64,000 nt of DNA from Malurus cyaneus samueli (lineage: Eukaryota > Chordata > Aves > Passeriformes > Maluridae): NCBI GenBank assembly GCA_009741485.1, contig CM019219.1, positions 2,331,998-2,395,997 on the forward strand, written 5' to 3'. The notes beneath the pieces were generated by a model that did not search any database, was not told the DNA's origin, and saw nothing but the letters and a program-made list of their open reading frames with translations. Both the position numbers and the translations under genes were made by a program. Positions 1 to 13,494 of the stretch are shown here, piece after piece (position 1 is the first letter of the stretch; every line of letters starts with the position of its first letter).

Positions 1-3000
1 ATCCTTCTGTGAGTTGTCTGAAAAAAGGGCTCTGAAAAGGACTCCCTGCTGTACTCAATTCTATAGGCCTTCAGAGGAAATTCCATAGAGCTGTATTACA
101 TTTCTATAGATTTAATTCCTAGTGCTTTCTGTGGGAGTTTTTCCCCGGGAGGACATATGTGAAAGATCTAATGCTCTATTTGTATGTGCTTCAGTCCTCA
201 GTGGTTTTCATCCCTTTTTTTGTTTGTGGGCTACCAAAAAATTTTCCACTAGAACATGTGGGCTCTTGTGTATTGAATTTGTGCTCAGTGACCGTAGACT
301 TCGCTGCTTTATGTGGGAATTACTCCAGTGAATCTGTGGACAACAAATTGGGAACCACTGCTTTATTTATTTCCTTTATGTTGGCCATGGAATAGAAAAT
401 GTAACCACAACTCTGTGTGTCTGGAAACAGCTGAGAATAGCTCGTAACACATTACTGTAATCATCACTATTGTCATTTATTAATCTGCACAGATTCACAT
501 CTGCTTTTCCAAAGTGAAGACCAGGCTGGAAATACCCCTGAAGTAAGAAAACAGGAGAAGTTTTAAATCATAAGCAATATTGCTGCCATGGTGTTGGTTG
601 TCAGAGAAGCAGCATTAGGGGAATGGAGGGGATATTGAGGAAAAAATATACCCAGGCTGCTGAGAAGCTCAAAATATGAATGTGCAGCAAAAAAAAAAAA
701 AAAAAAAACCTACAACCATAATAGTGAAATTCAGTGTGTGTTTGAATATGTTCAATGGTTGACACTCATTAAAATATGAAATCTTTCCAAGACCAACATT
801 TTGCCCCCATTTAGGTGTTGAAAGACAAAAGCAGAGCCTTCATAATATTAGATAATTAGATTTTCCTGACTTCTAGACAGTGAGTGTTTGCTGTTGTATC
901 CCTCTCAGTGCATAAGGCAGACCACTCAGTTGTGAAAGTGTTTCTTTCTGGCTCTGAGAAATCATACAGATGAAGGAGCAGAAGTTTTAAATTATCCTCA
1001 TGCAAAACAATTCCTGAGTCGGGGTAGGCTTTTTTTTTTTTAATGTTGTAGGAACTTTGCAAGTCCCCATGAATCAGTGCATTTGGAATCTTGTGGAACA
1101 GGTTCAAAAACTGTCAAAAAGGTCTATTCAATATTGAATATGCTTGCAGTGTGAATAGCAGAGAGGGAAATCCAGTGTCTGCCAAAGGAATGTAAAAAGG
1201 ACTGATAAAACAAGCAGAAATCAGTTCTTTCAACTCCACACGGTTTTGTTTCTTTTTTCTTTCTTTTTTTTTAAGTAAAAAAGACATAAACACAAAAGCT
1301 GCAGTTGACAGTGTCTCTTTGACAGCACTTTTGTAGCCATTTAAGCAAAACAATGCAAAGCAGCTTTCTGGAGGCCGCTGGCAGAACATACTGTAGCTTT
1401 CAAACTTCACACAGACTGCTGAGAAATGAAATGTTTGACTGAGAAGCTGATGTGGGTTTGGCAACATTGCTTAATTGATAGTGTGAAAAGAAAGAGGATT
1501 CTGCTTCCACCATCTGCAACAGTAACGAGGACCAGCTCTTTGTCTGACAGCATCTGTAGCCTTTCTCCCACCTCTGCCTCACCAAAACAGGGGAATTGCA
1601 AGGGAACAGTGCAGCACATGCACCTGGGAGCATCAAAGAATGTGGATTTCAGGTTTAATAACTGATGGGAAACTCCTCTTTGGTCTTGCCTTATTCCTGT
1701 TGGCAGAAAGGTTCTTTGGAACTGGAGCTGGCTGTGCTGTGTTGGCCCTTGTGAGGCTCACGGGTCGGTGTAAACCCCAGCTGAGAGGGGTGAGGGGTTT
1801 TAGTGTAGGATTTTCTTAATGTAGGGCTTCCAGGGCCACTTGTGCATTTGGGAATGGGATTGGGCTCTCCTGCTATTTACTAATTAAAAATTGTTTCAAA
1901 GCCATTCGTGGCTCTCATGCCACTCCTTGATCCTCTGCTCTGTCCTTCCCCTTTGAGAGAGAGGAATTTATTGACTTTGCTTGATATACCAGAGCATGGC
2001 CTGTTTATTCCAACCGCCTTTCTCTGGCAAGGGCCAATGCAGGAAAAGTGCAAGAAATATCACCATGGCCAGTTAACGGGTAAGCCAGCCCAGTGCAGAA
2101 CATTTCTGCCCAGCACTCATAGATGATAAGCTAAATTAAGCCCTATGACACAAAGTTTTATACCACTTAAAAAACCCCCAACAAAACCCAACATCTATTT
2201 GCAGATAACAAGAATGGTATCTTGTGCAATTTCCACATTTTTTAAGCTTCTTCCTTGGTTTTCTTTTGAATACAGACAGGGTCCCATTTAGCCCTGGTGT
2301 GGAAAACTTAAGCAAAGAGCAAATTTTCCAATCAAATTACTTGAGCACCAATCAGACTTGGGAATGAAGTGTTTGGTTGTCAAATTTTGATATGAAAGAA
2401 ATTTGCAGAAAGTCTCTGGGAAGCATAAAAGTTTTATCACACCAGGATTTCACTTTCTGCAGTGCTTAAGAGAGGAACTGTAGGGCAGTTCCTGCTATAG
2501 TATAAATATCATCTGTGAAAATAATTTCATGTGATGAGAGTGATTGTGACTAAGAACTTGCACCGTGCCTTGCCATTATTGGCTTAATCCTCCTCCATGT
2601 CCATCCATCTGAATTCCATTCCCAATGTGCCTTCAGGCATGTTACGTACAATTAATAAATCATCCTGACTAACTCTGGCTTTTTCCATATATGTAATTTT
2701 GGCTGAATTGTTTTCACAAAGGAGGACAGTATGATGCTTGATATCCAAAGCCTGTATTTGTAATCTCTCCTTTATTTAGTAGCATATATCACGTTGCTCA
2801 GACAAAGTTGGAATCCTAATAAATCTGGACCCAGAAGTAGGGAGGCATGTGTTGGTCTAGCAAGCCAATGATGGATCAAGTAAGGAATACACTAGAGGTG
2901 ACAGTGAGCAACTCAAAAGTAGAAGAAAATGAATGGAATTTATTGAAAATCTGTTTTCATGAACTTTATACCCAGTTCTTATTTGGACCCCTGAGCACAA

Positions 3001-3120
3001 AGCTTGTCCTCCGTGCTCTCGACAGCGTTCCCTCCCAGCAAAGATTTCCTGGCTTTCTCCCAGTGCTGCCCTCTCTTGGACTGCAGTCCAACCTCAGTGC
3101 TGAAGCGGTTATTCCCATTT
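1..3120. other. Unique non-coding DNA
   Basis: I see no gene and no recognisable interspersed repeat here. The sequence is AT-rich with an A20 run at 689-708 and pyrimidine-rich tracts near 1030-1041 and 1248-1273. The open frames are short, overlap on both strands and resemble no known protein. It could be intergenic or intronic. Confidence 0.6.
689..708. repeat. A20 homopolymer
   Basis: Twenty consecutive A residues follow TGTGCAGC. No target-site duplication is visible in the flanks, so this is more likely a slippage-grown mononucleotide repeat than the tail of an insertion. It is expected to be length-polymorphic. Confidence 0.9.
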
Positions 3121-3121
3121 T

Positions 3122-3500
3122 TCATGGAATGGTTTGGGTTGGAAGGGGCCTTTAAAGCTCACGTACTCCAATCCCCCTGCAGTAAGAAGGGGCAACCAGA
3201 CCAGGTTGCTCAAAGCCCCATCCTATCTGATTTTTAGTGGTTGCAGGAGTAGGGCATCTGCCACCTCTCTGGGCAGCCTGTGCTGGTGTCTTATCACCCT
3301 GAAAATAAAAAAAAAAACCACTTTATTTCTTAGATTGAATGAAATCAACCCTCCTTCAGTTTAAAACCATGCCCCCTTGTCCTATCACAACAAGCCCTGC
3401 CAATATTTTAGCCCCATCTCTCTCATAGGTCCCTTTGAGTACTGAAAGGCTGCAATAAAGTCTCCCTGGAGCTTTCTCCTTTCCAAGTAGAAAACCCCTA
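3122..3500 (-). mobile_element. CR1 LINE fragment, 3' part, minus strand
   Basis: The plus strand starts with GAATGGTTTGGGTTGGAAGG, the reverse complement of the CR1 3' end. It continues through the usual antisense landmarks: CCAGGTTGCTCAAAGCCCC, CTCTCTGGGCAGCCTGT, and a TTTAAAACCATGCCCCCTTG block near 3361. The element is therefore on the minus strand, retains its 3' end near 3122 and is 5'-truncated near 3500. An A-rich interruption around 3302-3320 disturbs the middle. It carries no usable ORF. The family is clear; the subfamily is not assigned. Confidence 0.9.
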
Positions 3501-5981
3501 TTTTGGGAGGCACAGCTCGGAGAAGGACCAGGCTAAAAACTGGTGAGGTGCTCTGAGTCTGTCAGCAATGCTGGGAATGTTGGGTCTCTTTGGAAATGGG
3601 ATGGGATTGTGGAAGGAGACAATCCCAGCAAGTCTTTCATTCAACCCACCCTCCAGCTCTCTGTGGGGCTGAACAGAGTCTGCTGGACATGGCCAAAGCC
3701 AAGGCCATTCCCTGCAGGAGCATCAGCACTCATGTCAACAGCACAGTGAGGAAGTGACATTTTTTTATACACCGCACTTCAAGATGCAATCCTTAAATGC
3801 TAACAGTTATCTGTTCATTTTTACACAGACTAGCTGCAATTCAGACTTTTTCTAAAATATCAACATTGAAGTTGTAACTTTCAAAATGTATACCTTAAAA
3901 AAAAATGTTTGCTGACTCAATTTATTTATTTTTCTGGAATTCAAAATAGACAGATGCATTTTATTGAAATGGTGTAACCCAGAGGGAGGCATTCAAATGT
4001 ACTGGCCTCAGAGGAGATGACCCCTACTCTTGTAACTTGTAATTAAGAGCCTCTCATTGAAACTGCCAGGAGTGCCTGCTCATTCTGGCTGTCATTTGTT
4101 TTCACTCCAGCTGGCTAACAAGAAAAAAGCAGTTTTCTTGCAGGTTTTTATCTGCAAAAATCACAGCAACCTGTTGTGACTGGTATAGATCTGTGAGAGA
4201 AATTATAGCAATGTTTTGATGTGTAGTGGTAATACTTTCTGTCACCGACACCTGATGCTGAAGGCAGAGATAACTTCAGCAGAAGAAGGATTAGATAAAG
4301 TAATCTGCAATAAATAAATTTGGTCTGGGTTGTAAATCACTTCAGAATTCTTCACAGTGTTTTGTCTTCCTCACTGGCCTTCAGAAATTTGGTGTCTGCA
4401 CTGAACTTGACAAGTGTTTGTGTCTCTTCCCGAATTAGTAATTTGACTAAGACAGCAGTTGGGAAGGTTCTGAAATCTGAGTTTAGGTTTTTACAGCTGA
4501 AATTTTGGCAATTTATTTTTCCTCCCCGGAAGCCTAAGAAACATTTTGGGGGTTACTTGATAATCAGTAAAGCTGAAGAAAAAACTGCAGGGAAAGCAGA
4601 ATGTGATTCAATGGAAAACTTTGTGAAAACTTGGAAAGTTGATTTTATTTTAATAAAACAAATCTGAAGTTTGGGGGAAAAAAGCTACATAAAACTAGAT
4701 TTCTTTCCTTGTAGTTGACAAAGTGCTGCCTTTACATATTTCATGCTTTTCACTGCTTATGTTCTGCACATCTGTGTCACTTCTGTGCAGAATTTGAAGC
4801 CATGCATCACCTTTCTTACCACTTTGAAACAGAAGAGATAAGGATAGTTCAGCACATTTTAGAGTGTCTTTTTCTCCTTCCTTGGGACAGAGCAGTGTTT
4901 CTGAAGATGAGGTTGGTCTGTTCATGGTACCCAGTACTGTGAGGGGCAGGGGATGCAGCTCATTGAGCCTGGAACAAGCCGGGCTGTGCTGTTTGAAGTC
5001 ACTTGGCTCTGTCTGGAGCAGGCAGCACCATTGTCACCTCCTGTAAGGATGTGCTGCAGGAGAGGCTTCCCTGCAAACAGCAGCACAGGATGCCTTTCCC
5101 AGCCAGGATCCTCCATGCCCAGAGCCCTCCCGCAGCTCCTGAGGCAGGCAGCATCTGCCCCTGCTTCCTGGGACCCCCACAGCCCCTTCCCTTCCCTTCC
5201 CTCGGCTTTTCCCTCTCCTCAGATGTGTTTTCTACTTCACACTTGGCTAAACCTCCCCTGGATACGATGTCGCCGTACATTTCCCCACTCCTCATGTGGC
5301 ATGCCTTGCAGTTAGCTCATTCTTTCTGCTGGATAGAACCTCAATACATTAAGAAAAGGATTAGTATGTGCAAAGCACAAAAAAAAAATCAGAATACTGG
5401 AGAGCACTTAATTGGCCAACTGCCGTCAACCATTTCAGCACTTGCATCTTCCGAGCTACTTGTACCGTATTGTTAGAGGAGAATAAATCATTTGACACAA
5501 CTAGGTTTTCGAAAAATATGTGAAAACCATTCAGGCAAAAAATCAGTTGAAATGTATGAAATTTTCCATCTGAGTGCTCTCTGCTAAGAGAAAATATTTC
5601 AGTGAGGCGCAATATTTAATCTTGTTTTAAAATAAATAGTTTACTATATAAAATCACTTGGGGTGTGATTTTTTTAAAATGCAGTGTAATTTTATTTTAG
5701 TTTTAAGGGTTGTGCTGAGGAATGCTGGAACATGACAAATAATGTCTAGGCAAAATTGTGTGTTAGAAATAATCCTGCTGCAGTCAGGTTGTGTAAAGCG
5801 CATGCACAATTTAAATCTCGGATTTAAATCTCTGAAACACTTGAACTGATGGAAATCTGTGAACATGGCAAACACAGAGTAGAGCCCATCCTTGCTTTTG
5901 TACCAAGTGGGACTTTTGCACCTCTACAATGCATGACCTGGGTGAGGAATTTTTCGCTGTCCGTTGGAAATGGTGTTATTT
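3501..5981. other. Unique non-coding DNA
   Basis: No gene or interspersed repeat is recognised. The segment around 4950-5330 is locally more GC-rich, with overlapping open frames on both strands (up to 157 codons, 5003-5476). These are low-complexity in composition, show no domain, and include a short CCCTT microsatellite at about 5183-5201, so I do not call them genes. Confidence 0.55.
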
Positions 5982-6356
5982 CACAGAAACACTGATTAGT
6001 TTGGGAGAGAAGGGAACTTAGAGCTCATCTCACTCCACCCTCCTGCACGGGCAGGGGCACTTTCCACTGTCTGACGTTGCTCCAAGCCCCATCCAATCTG
6101 GCCTTGGACACTTCCAGGGACAGAGAATCCACAATCTCTCTGGGCAACCTGTGCCAGGACCTCCTCACTCTTACAGGGAGGAATTTCTTCCTAACATATA
6201 ATCTAAATCTCTCCTCTTTCAGTCCAAAGTCATTCCCCTGACACTCCATGTCCTTGTCCAAAGTCCCTCTCCAGCCTTTTTGCAAGCTCTCTTTAGCTAT
6301 TGGAAGGCTGTTGTAAGGTGTTCCCAAAGCCTTCTGTTCTCCAGGCAGAGCAGCCA
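5982..6356 (-). mobile_element. CR1 LINE fragment, 3' part, minus strand
   Basis: This is a long CR1 tail on the minus strand. On the plus strand it runs from a degraded CACAGAA terminal motif, through GGGCAGGGGCACTTTCCACT, GCCCCATCCAATCTGGCCTT, GGCAACCTGTGCCAGGACCT and ATATAATCTAAATCTCTCCT, to a TTCTCCAGGCAGAGCAGCC end. The 140-codon minus-strand frame over 6025-6447 is simply translated CR1 3' UTR, not a gene. The 5' truncation is near 6356. Confidence 0.92.
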
Positions 6357-6784
6357 AGAGAAGGAAGCAGAGCAAGTAAATAATGGAGTCGAGGTCTGAG
6401 CCCAGGAGGCTGTTCCCATGTTCTGCCAAAGGCTGGATGGTGCTCACTGATGTTCAGGGTACGGCATAAAATATTCTATTCTTAGAGTATAGCATAAAAG
6501 GCCAAAGCTTGTGCAAGATCAGTTATACAAAGGTTTTATTACAAATGCTGTTTTTTGGACCAGGATTTAAGTATAGAAAAGAGTGTGTTATACCTGAAGT
6601 ACTGCATTGAAAATGTCCACTATGGAACATTTAGCTAATTAAGTAGGTTATTAAAACTACAGGGGTTTTGCAACACATGCATGGGTATGAGCCAGTCATG
6701 GCTCATTAAAGTCCTAATCCTGAAAGCTGCTGAGAACAGGAGACATTTCACTGAACTGGGCAATCTTTTGCTCTGAAGTTTTAT

Positions 6785-6890
6785 GATCTACGGGAAAACA
6801 GTCCCGTATCCGCCGTCAATACATGACCGATACAATCAAACACTAAGTGGCTCCACATGCATTCCCTTAATTGTTAGCTGTCGTATTGAG
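6785..6890. other. CpG-retaining patch in AT-rich DNA; candidate conserved element
   Basis: Six CpG dinucleotides (first base at 6791, 6805, 6811, 6814, 6828 and 6882) fall in about 95 bp of otherwise AT-rich sequence. A 7-bp inverted repeat, TACGGGA / TCCCGTA (6789-6795 and 6802-6808), lies in it. CpG retention in CpG-poor vertebrate DNA can reflect purifying selection or lack of methylation. Calling this a conserved non-coding element is inference. Confidence 0.3.
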
Positions 6891-7476
6891 ATTAAATTGG
6901 GCATTAAATTAAAGAGAGATTAAATTGTGACCTGAGGTGTAGGATTCATATACGCACTTAAATATAAATCCCATTGTTTATTGGGAATAAAAGAACTCAT
7001 GTTGCTTTGTTTGTAGTGTTCAGTTTATCCTTCTTAATATAGAATAAGAAAATTTAAAAATAACTTCTGACTGTGTAAGTCTGTGTTTATACTTTCAGAG
7101 GAAGAGCAAAAGGAAAAGCTTTAGGGTCCAGAGAGCTTTTCCATCATTCTCCAGCTGCTTCTGCAATGCTCTCCCATCCTCACAGGTAGAGATCAGGGAA
7201 CCTCCTTAGAAATCCTCTGCACACACCTGGGCATCTTTGGTTTTGTGGATCTTAGAAACTGAATGTGACTCTTTCTGAATGTATAGGAAAATGTGTATTT
7301 TCTTTGACTTTGTAATTGGAGAGTGTTTTCTTGTTTTTATCATTGCTTTGGTGAGTTGATCATCAAATCTGCTTATTGGCCCCTTAGCAGGAGGGTTGGC
7401 AACCTACAGAGCACGTGCTGAGAGGAACATGGTGGGCAGCAGGTCCACATAGGCTGAGCTTTGGGAGCTGCAGCTC

Positions 7477-7491
7477 GGGGGGGGGGGGGGG
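7477..7491. repeat. G15 homopolymer
   Basis: Fifteen consecutive G residues are followed by AA and a further G5 run. The tract could form a G-quadruplex or parallel-stranded structure. Open frames that cross it (for example 7415-7648) owe their glycine runs to it and are not credible genes. Exact length is uncertain because long G runs are error-prone in sequencing. Confidence 0.9.
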
Positions 7492-8789
7492 AAGGGGGCT
7501 GCAATCACTGCCGCCATTCCCCACTGAATTTGGGACTACAGTGGGACAGGCAGCCCTTCTGCCCCACAGCAGCAAAGCTTGGCAGCATCTTTGGGAGGCC
7601 TTGTCTTCAAACTCCCACCAAATCCCTACCAGTGCATGTAACCCCTAATTGAGAGGAGAGAGATGTGGAGTGGCACACTGCTCCTGAAAGCTGCTGATCT
7701 TCACAATGACAGCCTCATCTTCAGGTTTATTTTCCTACTTGTGTTCTGCTTGCTGTGTTCCTTCTCTCTGTATTTTATTTCTCCAAGGTTCTTCTTTTAC
7801 ATCAGTCCTGAGATTTCCAGTGGTGACTGGGAAGATGGTAATGCACACCCATTCAAAGCATCACGAGCTTTTTGGGAGTCTTGTCCATAAATGACTGGCT
7901 GTGAGTGGCAAGCCTTGGTGCAGGAGATAGACCTGGCACAATTTAGCTCCAAAACAGTGGCATTGCCCTGCATGGATGAGGTAGTTCTGTCCATGAGGTT
8001 TGGCATTCCTCAGTGGATGTACAAACAGGACAATCACAGACATGGGAACAGGAGAACGGGGTGATGCTGTGCTTGGATAAAAGTGGCAGCTGAAGATCCA
8101 ACCCTTTATATTTTCTGGTCTTTAGAGGGTGAGAATAGTGCTGATGTGAAATGAGGCATAAAGTTAAATGACAAAAACACATGACAAATTTGGGTCTTTT
8201 GAACACTGTCAGGCAGAGAACTGAACAACCTCAAATGAGATTGATAATTTGCTTGAGACAGCAGGCTCAGGATGTGTCTAATCTGGAATATCTATTGAAG
8301 GTTTCTGGCTTCCTGTTCAGTGCTCAGCTTGTTAGATCACACTTCTCAGCACTTCAAATAAGCAGTTCTACAGTCTGTTCATTTCAAACCCTTTTGTTCC
8401 TACTGCTCCATTTCTTATTTATAAGAATGTTAAATTAAGCATTTACCTTAAATTAAATCTTGTAAGTCTGTGATATACTTTCCCTTTCATGACATATTAT
8501 GAAGAAAACCTTGTCATATAAACAATTAAATCAAAGAGCAAATTCAGACACACTCTAGACCTTGAGCTGTCGATGAATGAATGAACTGAAATGCAATGAA
8601 ATGCAATTGTATTCATAGAAAAATAAATGATGAAATTACATGATTAAACCCCTTACCTAAACAGAACCATAGCACATGAGCTGATCTATCAGAGCTCCAT
8701 GAGATCAGTTCTCAAACTGTAGATTCGAAGAGAAGATGATACAATGGCTCTCACAGCAAAAACCTCCCACTAAAGGGTGCGAGCTACAG

Positions 8790-8818
8790 GCATGAATTCC
8801 TGTAATTACAATTCATGC
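8790..8818. repeat. Nested inverted repeat around TGTAATTACA
   Basis: GCATGAATT (8790-8798) and AATTCATGC (8810-8818) are perfect reverse complements. They enclose the 10-bp palindrome TGTAATTACA (8801-8810), which shares its last base with the right arm. TAATTA is a core homeodomain-binding sequence, so a dimeric transcription-factor site is possible but unproven. Confidence 0.5.
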
Positions 8819-11800
8819 AGCAAAATTAGGCTGCATATTACTCATAGATTTGAAAAGGGTGTTAAAGAGAAAAGGTGATGATCCTATGCTCAGGAGAAGG
8901 TAGAACGTTCTTGGAGTCAGGTAGAGGGATCTCCAGGACAGTTCCTGACCATCAGGGCTTGACAAGGCTCCAGCATGAGAGCCTGGCTTTAACTGACATG
9001 AGGTTATTCGAGATTTAGATCATTTCTGTCAGCTTCTGAGCCAGATCCTGGGCTAATCTGTGCTTTGTGCAAATCCATGAGTGTGCAGTGTTGAAAATTA
9101 GAGCCAAATTGGATCAATTTATGCAAAAAAATAACACAGTAGTGGGTGATGTGTACTTGTTCCCTTCACTTCTGTTGATCGTGTTTTTGTGAGATCTAAA
9201 TTTGCTTACTCCATCCTCCACTTAATTGCACTTGTACATCACATAAATTATCTTGCTCCCAGTTGGCTTCTATAGATTTCACAGAAGGTGTTTTTTTTTC
9301 TCTCCACCTGAAGACTGAATTTCATGCTGTTTTCGTAGAGGTTTGGAGGTTAAATGCTCCAATATTGCTATTTCTGGGCTTGGAGTAAAGTTTTTCTCTG
9401 CTATTTCCTCACTGACCTTTTTAGAAATTGAAATTACTTTGAGCTCCCTGTTATGTTTGCAAAAGACTTCTGCATTCTCCCCCTCTGCAGTGGCATATTA
9501 TAAATATTTCCTTTGATGTGTCTTTACTCTATTCCCTCCCACCCTCTCCTTTTCCAGAATGGTGTACTGTTCCCTTTCTTTTTCTTCCTCACCAGGGCTG
9601 CTTATCTGCAGCCCAAAGCGAGGAGGTGGTTCCCTTTAGCATGTAAATAAAGCAATATTTTTTTCCAGCAAGCAGCTCAGGCTGGAATTCCATGCCAGAA
9701 ACTCTCCTCTAACAATGATGAGTTCAAGTTCTGCATTGTGCCAAGGTTTTTTTTCTTTCACAGTAGGAAAGGTGATCAGTCTGCAATTAGTCCTCTCCTT
9801 CCCCAATCTTTTGTAACTCCGTCTTTGCTAATTTCTCATCTCCGAGGACCAAAGCCGAAGGTAACTTTTGGGAATCCATTTAATGTGACAGTCCTCCCAT
9901 CATCAGTTCTGCATAAAATTAGCCTGTCCTCCAGCTGACGGTAAATGATGTGGCATTAGAGCAATATTTGGAAAGATGTGCCTCGAGTTCTCTATTCTGG
10001 TCAGATGAGCGGGGAACATGCTTTTGCATTTTAATTTGAAATTCAGTGAATATTTTGAATGCCACAGCATGTCTATAACATTATTTAAAAGATCCTGTGC
10101 ACTCAGGCATGTAATGATTGACATTGGCTGTAACTTGATGCAATGTTGCACTGTTTTAATTCTTTTTGGGGCAGCGTTATCTTTGATCACTTCGTATTCA
10201 CTGAAAAAATCCCACAATTGCAATCCCACATTATGTTTCAGCGAGGATGCCAAGTTCTCTATGGTGCGTAGCTATTCAAGGCACTTTGTCCACCCTCAGG
10301 CTGCTCATTAAAGTGATGGCAGTTTCTATTTTAATGAATAAGGTAGAGTGCAAATTCCCAACTTCATTCATAGACCTTGAATGGTCAAAAGGAGAGGGTT
10401 CTTTTTTCAGTTCCCAACTTCTTTGTTTTCTTGGAAATTGTGTAAATGTGTTCATAACCATGGCCACAACTCTATGTGCATGCAAAACCCATCAAATTAC
10501 AAGTTTTTATCTTGCGCCCAGGGCTTGTATTATTAAAACTTCCTTTTGTGACCAACATCCCCCGTCCCAGATTTCATTTCTAGACACAGTTACATGTCCG
10601 TATTGCAAGAGGTAAGAAAGGGAGATGTCTGACAAGAACGACTTAGCTCCTTCTTTTAATTCTCTGTTATTCCATCGCTAATCGTCAGCACTGTGCCAGA
10701 AAGCTTTTCCATACAACCCAACATTCCTCTCTTTCAGAGGCTGCCATTTCAAAGGCTGCACTTGCCCACAGTTACACAGCAGGGGCATGAAAGCTGCTGC
10801 ACGTTTCCTCTCCAGTTAAAATGCGGCACTTTAAGGTAAAGCATGAACTAAGTGCAGCGCTGAAGTGCTGCACAGACACGAACAGTCGCTGTTGGGGAAG
10901 GAGGCAGAGTTCCCTGCTAGCTCTCCTGCCTATTATCCACGTGCCATTCAAACCCACCAGTCTGGACGCCTTCTTTTGACCGCTCTCACTCCCCGTTTGC
11001 TGTGAAAAACCCTTTTCTCCTGCCCATTACCCAACGTTTGGGAATAGCCGTGGCTGCCAAGGCAAGGAGAGGTTTTCTGAAGGCAGCACCGAGTTGTTCC
11101 TTGAAACTGGGTTAAGGAGCACATGTATTTTTTGCTGTGCCCACGTTTATTCCAAACTCCCTGCCAGCCGGAGGGAAAGGCATTTTGGGATGCCTGTAGC
11201 TGCCCTGCTGGATGAGAACATGGAGTTGGGGGAGGCACCAATGAGGAGATTTGGAGAGCCAGGCTCACCATTGGGTGTCAGCCTGGTGGGGCAGGATTGG
11301 CTTTGGGCTCAGTTCAGCTTGTGCTCAAACTCAAAGAATGAGCAGCAAAAGCTGCCGAAGGGCCTTTCCAACCCCCCAGCACTCTGGTGAAGTGCCCTTT
11401 GCGCTTCCCAGAACTCAGCAATCCCAAAAAGTGCATGTTTTTTTCACAAGGCCAAGCCATGGGGTAGTTGGAGACCCACCAAGAGAACTCTGCCTCCGTC
11501 TTCCTCTGCCCACAGCTCCTTGGACCAGAGCCACGTTTTCTGCAGAGGCTTTGGCTTTAGCTGGGAGGTACAAGTTTCTTTGCTTAGTGCACAGTGATTT
11601 TGTACAAAAACAGAGAATCAAGTACAGGCGCCTTTCAGTTTTTTCCTTGAGAAAAACTGAAGATAAATATTGAAATGAAAAAGGGTTTGCTATTTAATAG
11701 TGTTAAATCACTTCATGCACTTGCAGGAGACTAAGGAATTATTTTAATATTATTTCCATTTGCACATGTTCCTCCAAAATCCTCTTGCTGAAGCGCACAG

Positions 11801-13494
11801 TTTCAGGGGAGAAGCTGAAACATTTAATCATTTAATAAAAGCAGCTCTTGCTGGGTATTTGTTATAGTCATGGATTTTACACGCCAGAAGATCTTTGTGG
11901 TACACAAAGAACATGATCCAGAAGGGAAAAGTCCTACCTTGTTTTAGCTACACTAAAATAAGTTTACTCTTTAAAAATCTTCCCCTTCATCCGTGACATT
12001 TGAGGCTCCCCAGATTAGGAGTTGACCTTAATGCCAGGGAATGCTCACCCCATCATTGTGCTGTGACAGAAACTGTGTTTGACTGAAAAATGTGATTTAA
12101 GGTAGCGAGTGGGGGCAGAATTTGTTATCCTTGGGCCATGTAATGCTGACTTCCCTGGAGAGCATGCTCATCCTGGACTCCTCCATTGGGCAAATCAACA
12201 CCAAGGCGAAGAATCAAATAAAGGGGCTCTTTCCCTTCTCCTTCTTTCTCCCTGTCTGTGGAGCCTGGGGTTTTCCTCTCAAGGCTCCCAGCTGTGCAGA
12301 AGGGAGTTTTTTCTAAAACTTTCTGTTTTGGTAAGGTTGGTAAGTGTTCCCAAGGAGGGAGTGATGTCACCATTGAGCAGTGGTGCTGCCTGGCAGGCAG
12401 GAGACGTGTCCCAAAGGAGCTGTGCTCACTGCAGAGCCTGCACAGCAAGATTTGGCTCTCCTTGGAGAGATTCCATGGAATGAATCTTGATGACTTCAAA
12501 TCTGCTGAAATTAAAATTTAAATAAAAGGTTGGTCTGGGGGTTTTTTGCCTTTACTGGTAGCTCTGTGAATTCAACAGAGAAAGCCACTCAGTGGCCTTT
12601 TTGCCTTGAGCATCCTCAGCACAAAGATTTAGTGTTTGGAATTTTAAATTACGACTTGATGATTTTCTATGTGCCACAACAGATATCGCTCACTCTCCTA
12701 GAGCTGCAGGAGCTGAAAAAAAACAACCCAGAGAAAAAGCAAGGGCTAAACAAACAAACCTCAGTGTATGGAACTTGAGCTTTTTAAGGAGCAGACACCT
12801 AATGCCTAGGACTTTGGTCGTAGCAGTGTATGACCCCTAACAAGCAAAAGGAGTAGATCATTGAATTAAAAAAGAGCCGTTTTCCAGAATGTAATTGCAC
12901 CTTTAGGGCAAATAAATACCTTCTTGCTGCTTAGATTGGTAGCGTTCCCTCCCATAACTGAAGCATCAGGAATAATTATGCTAAAAGACACTTAAGCTTG
13001 TAGAGAAAACACATATTGCATTTTATGATGCTCTTGCTGGGCTTCTTGTGTAACATGAGAGAGATTATATTAACACTGGCGCTACATCGGTGTAGAATTA
13101 CACCCCCGTGTTGGTCTGAACTGCATTGTGCAGCTCTCCTCACTTTTTATAGCTCTATTAATGGTTTTCAAAAACTGTGGGCTAAAGGAGTATTAAAATG
13201 TCTTGGCAATGTACAGTTGCTCAATCTTTTTACTGGGGGATTACATATACCTTGTTTCTATTTGATTTTGATTGCTTGCTTGGCCTAGATTCCCTTCAAG
13301 CATTTGGTATGACTGAATAATTTTTAGTTGTACTTTCTTGCCATGCTTTATGCTAATCTGCTGATGTTTTGCAGCCGCAGCAGTGCCAGTCAGTGCTGCA
13401 GCCTACAGTCTTTATCCTTTACTGGATTTTTAAAAGGGTATTTTATTGCCTGTCATTACCATTCATTGTGGCTTTATGGACTGTGCTCTGTGCT

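Noticed and set aside
5003..5476. 157-codon plus-strand frame
   Set aside because: Lies in a locally GC-rich patch where stops are rarer, with opposing frames on the minus strand and no known protein similarity.
6025..6447. 140-codon minus-strand frame
   Set aside because: Translation of a CR1 3' region, not a host gene.
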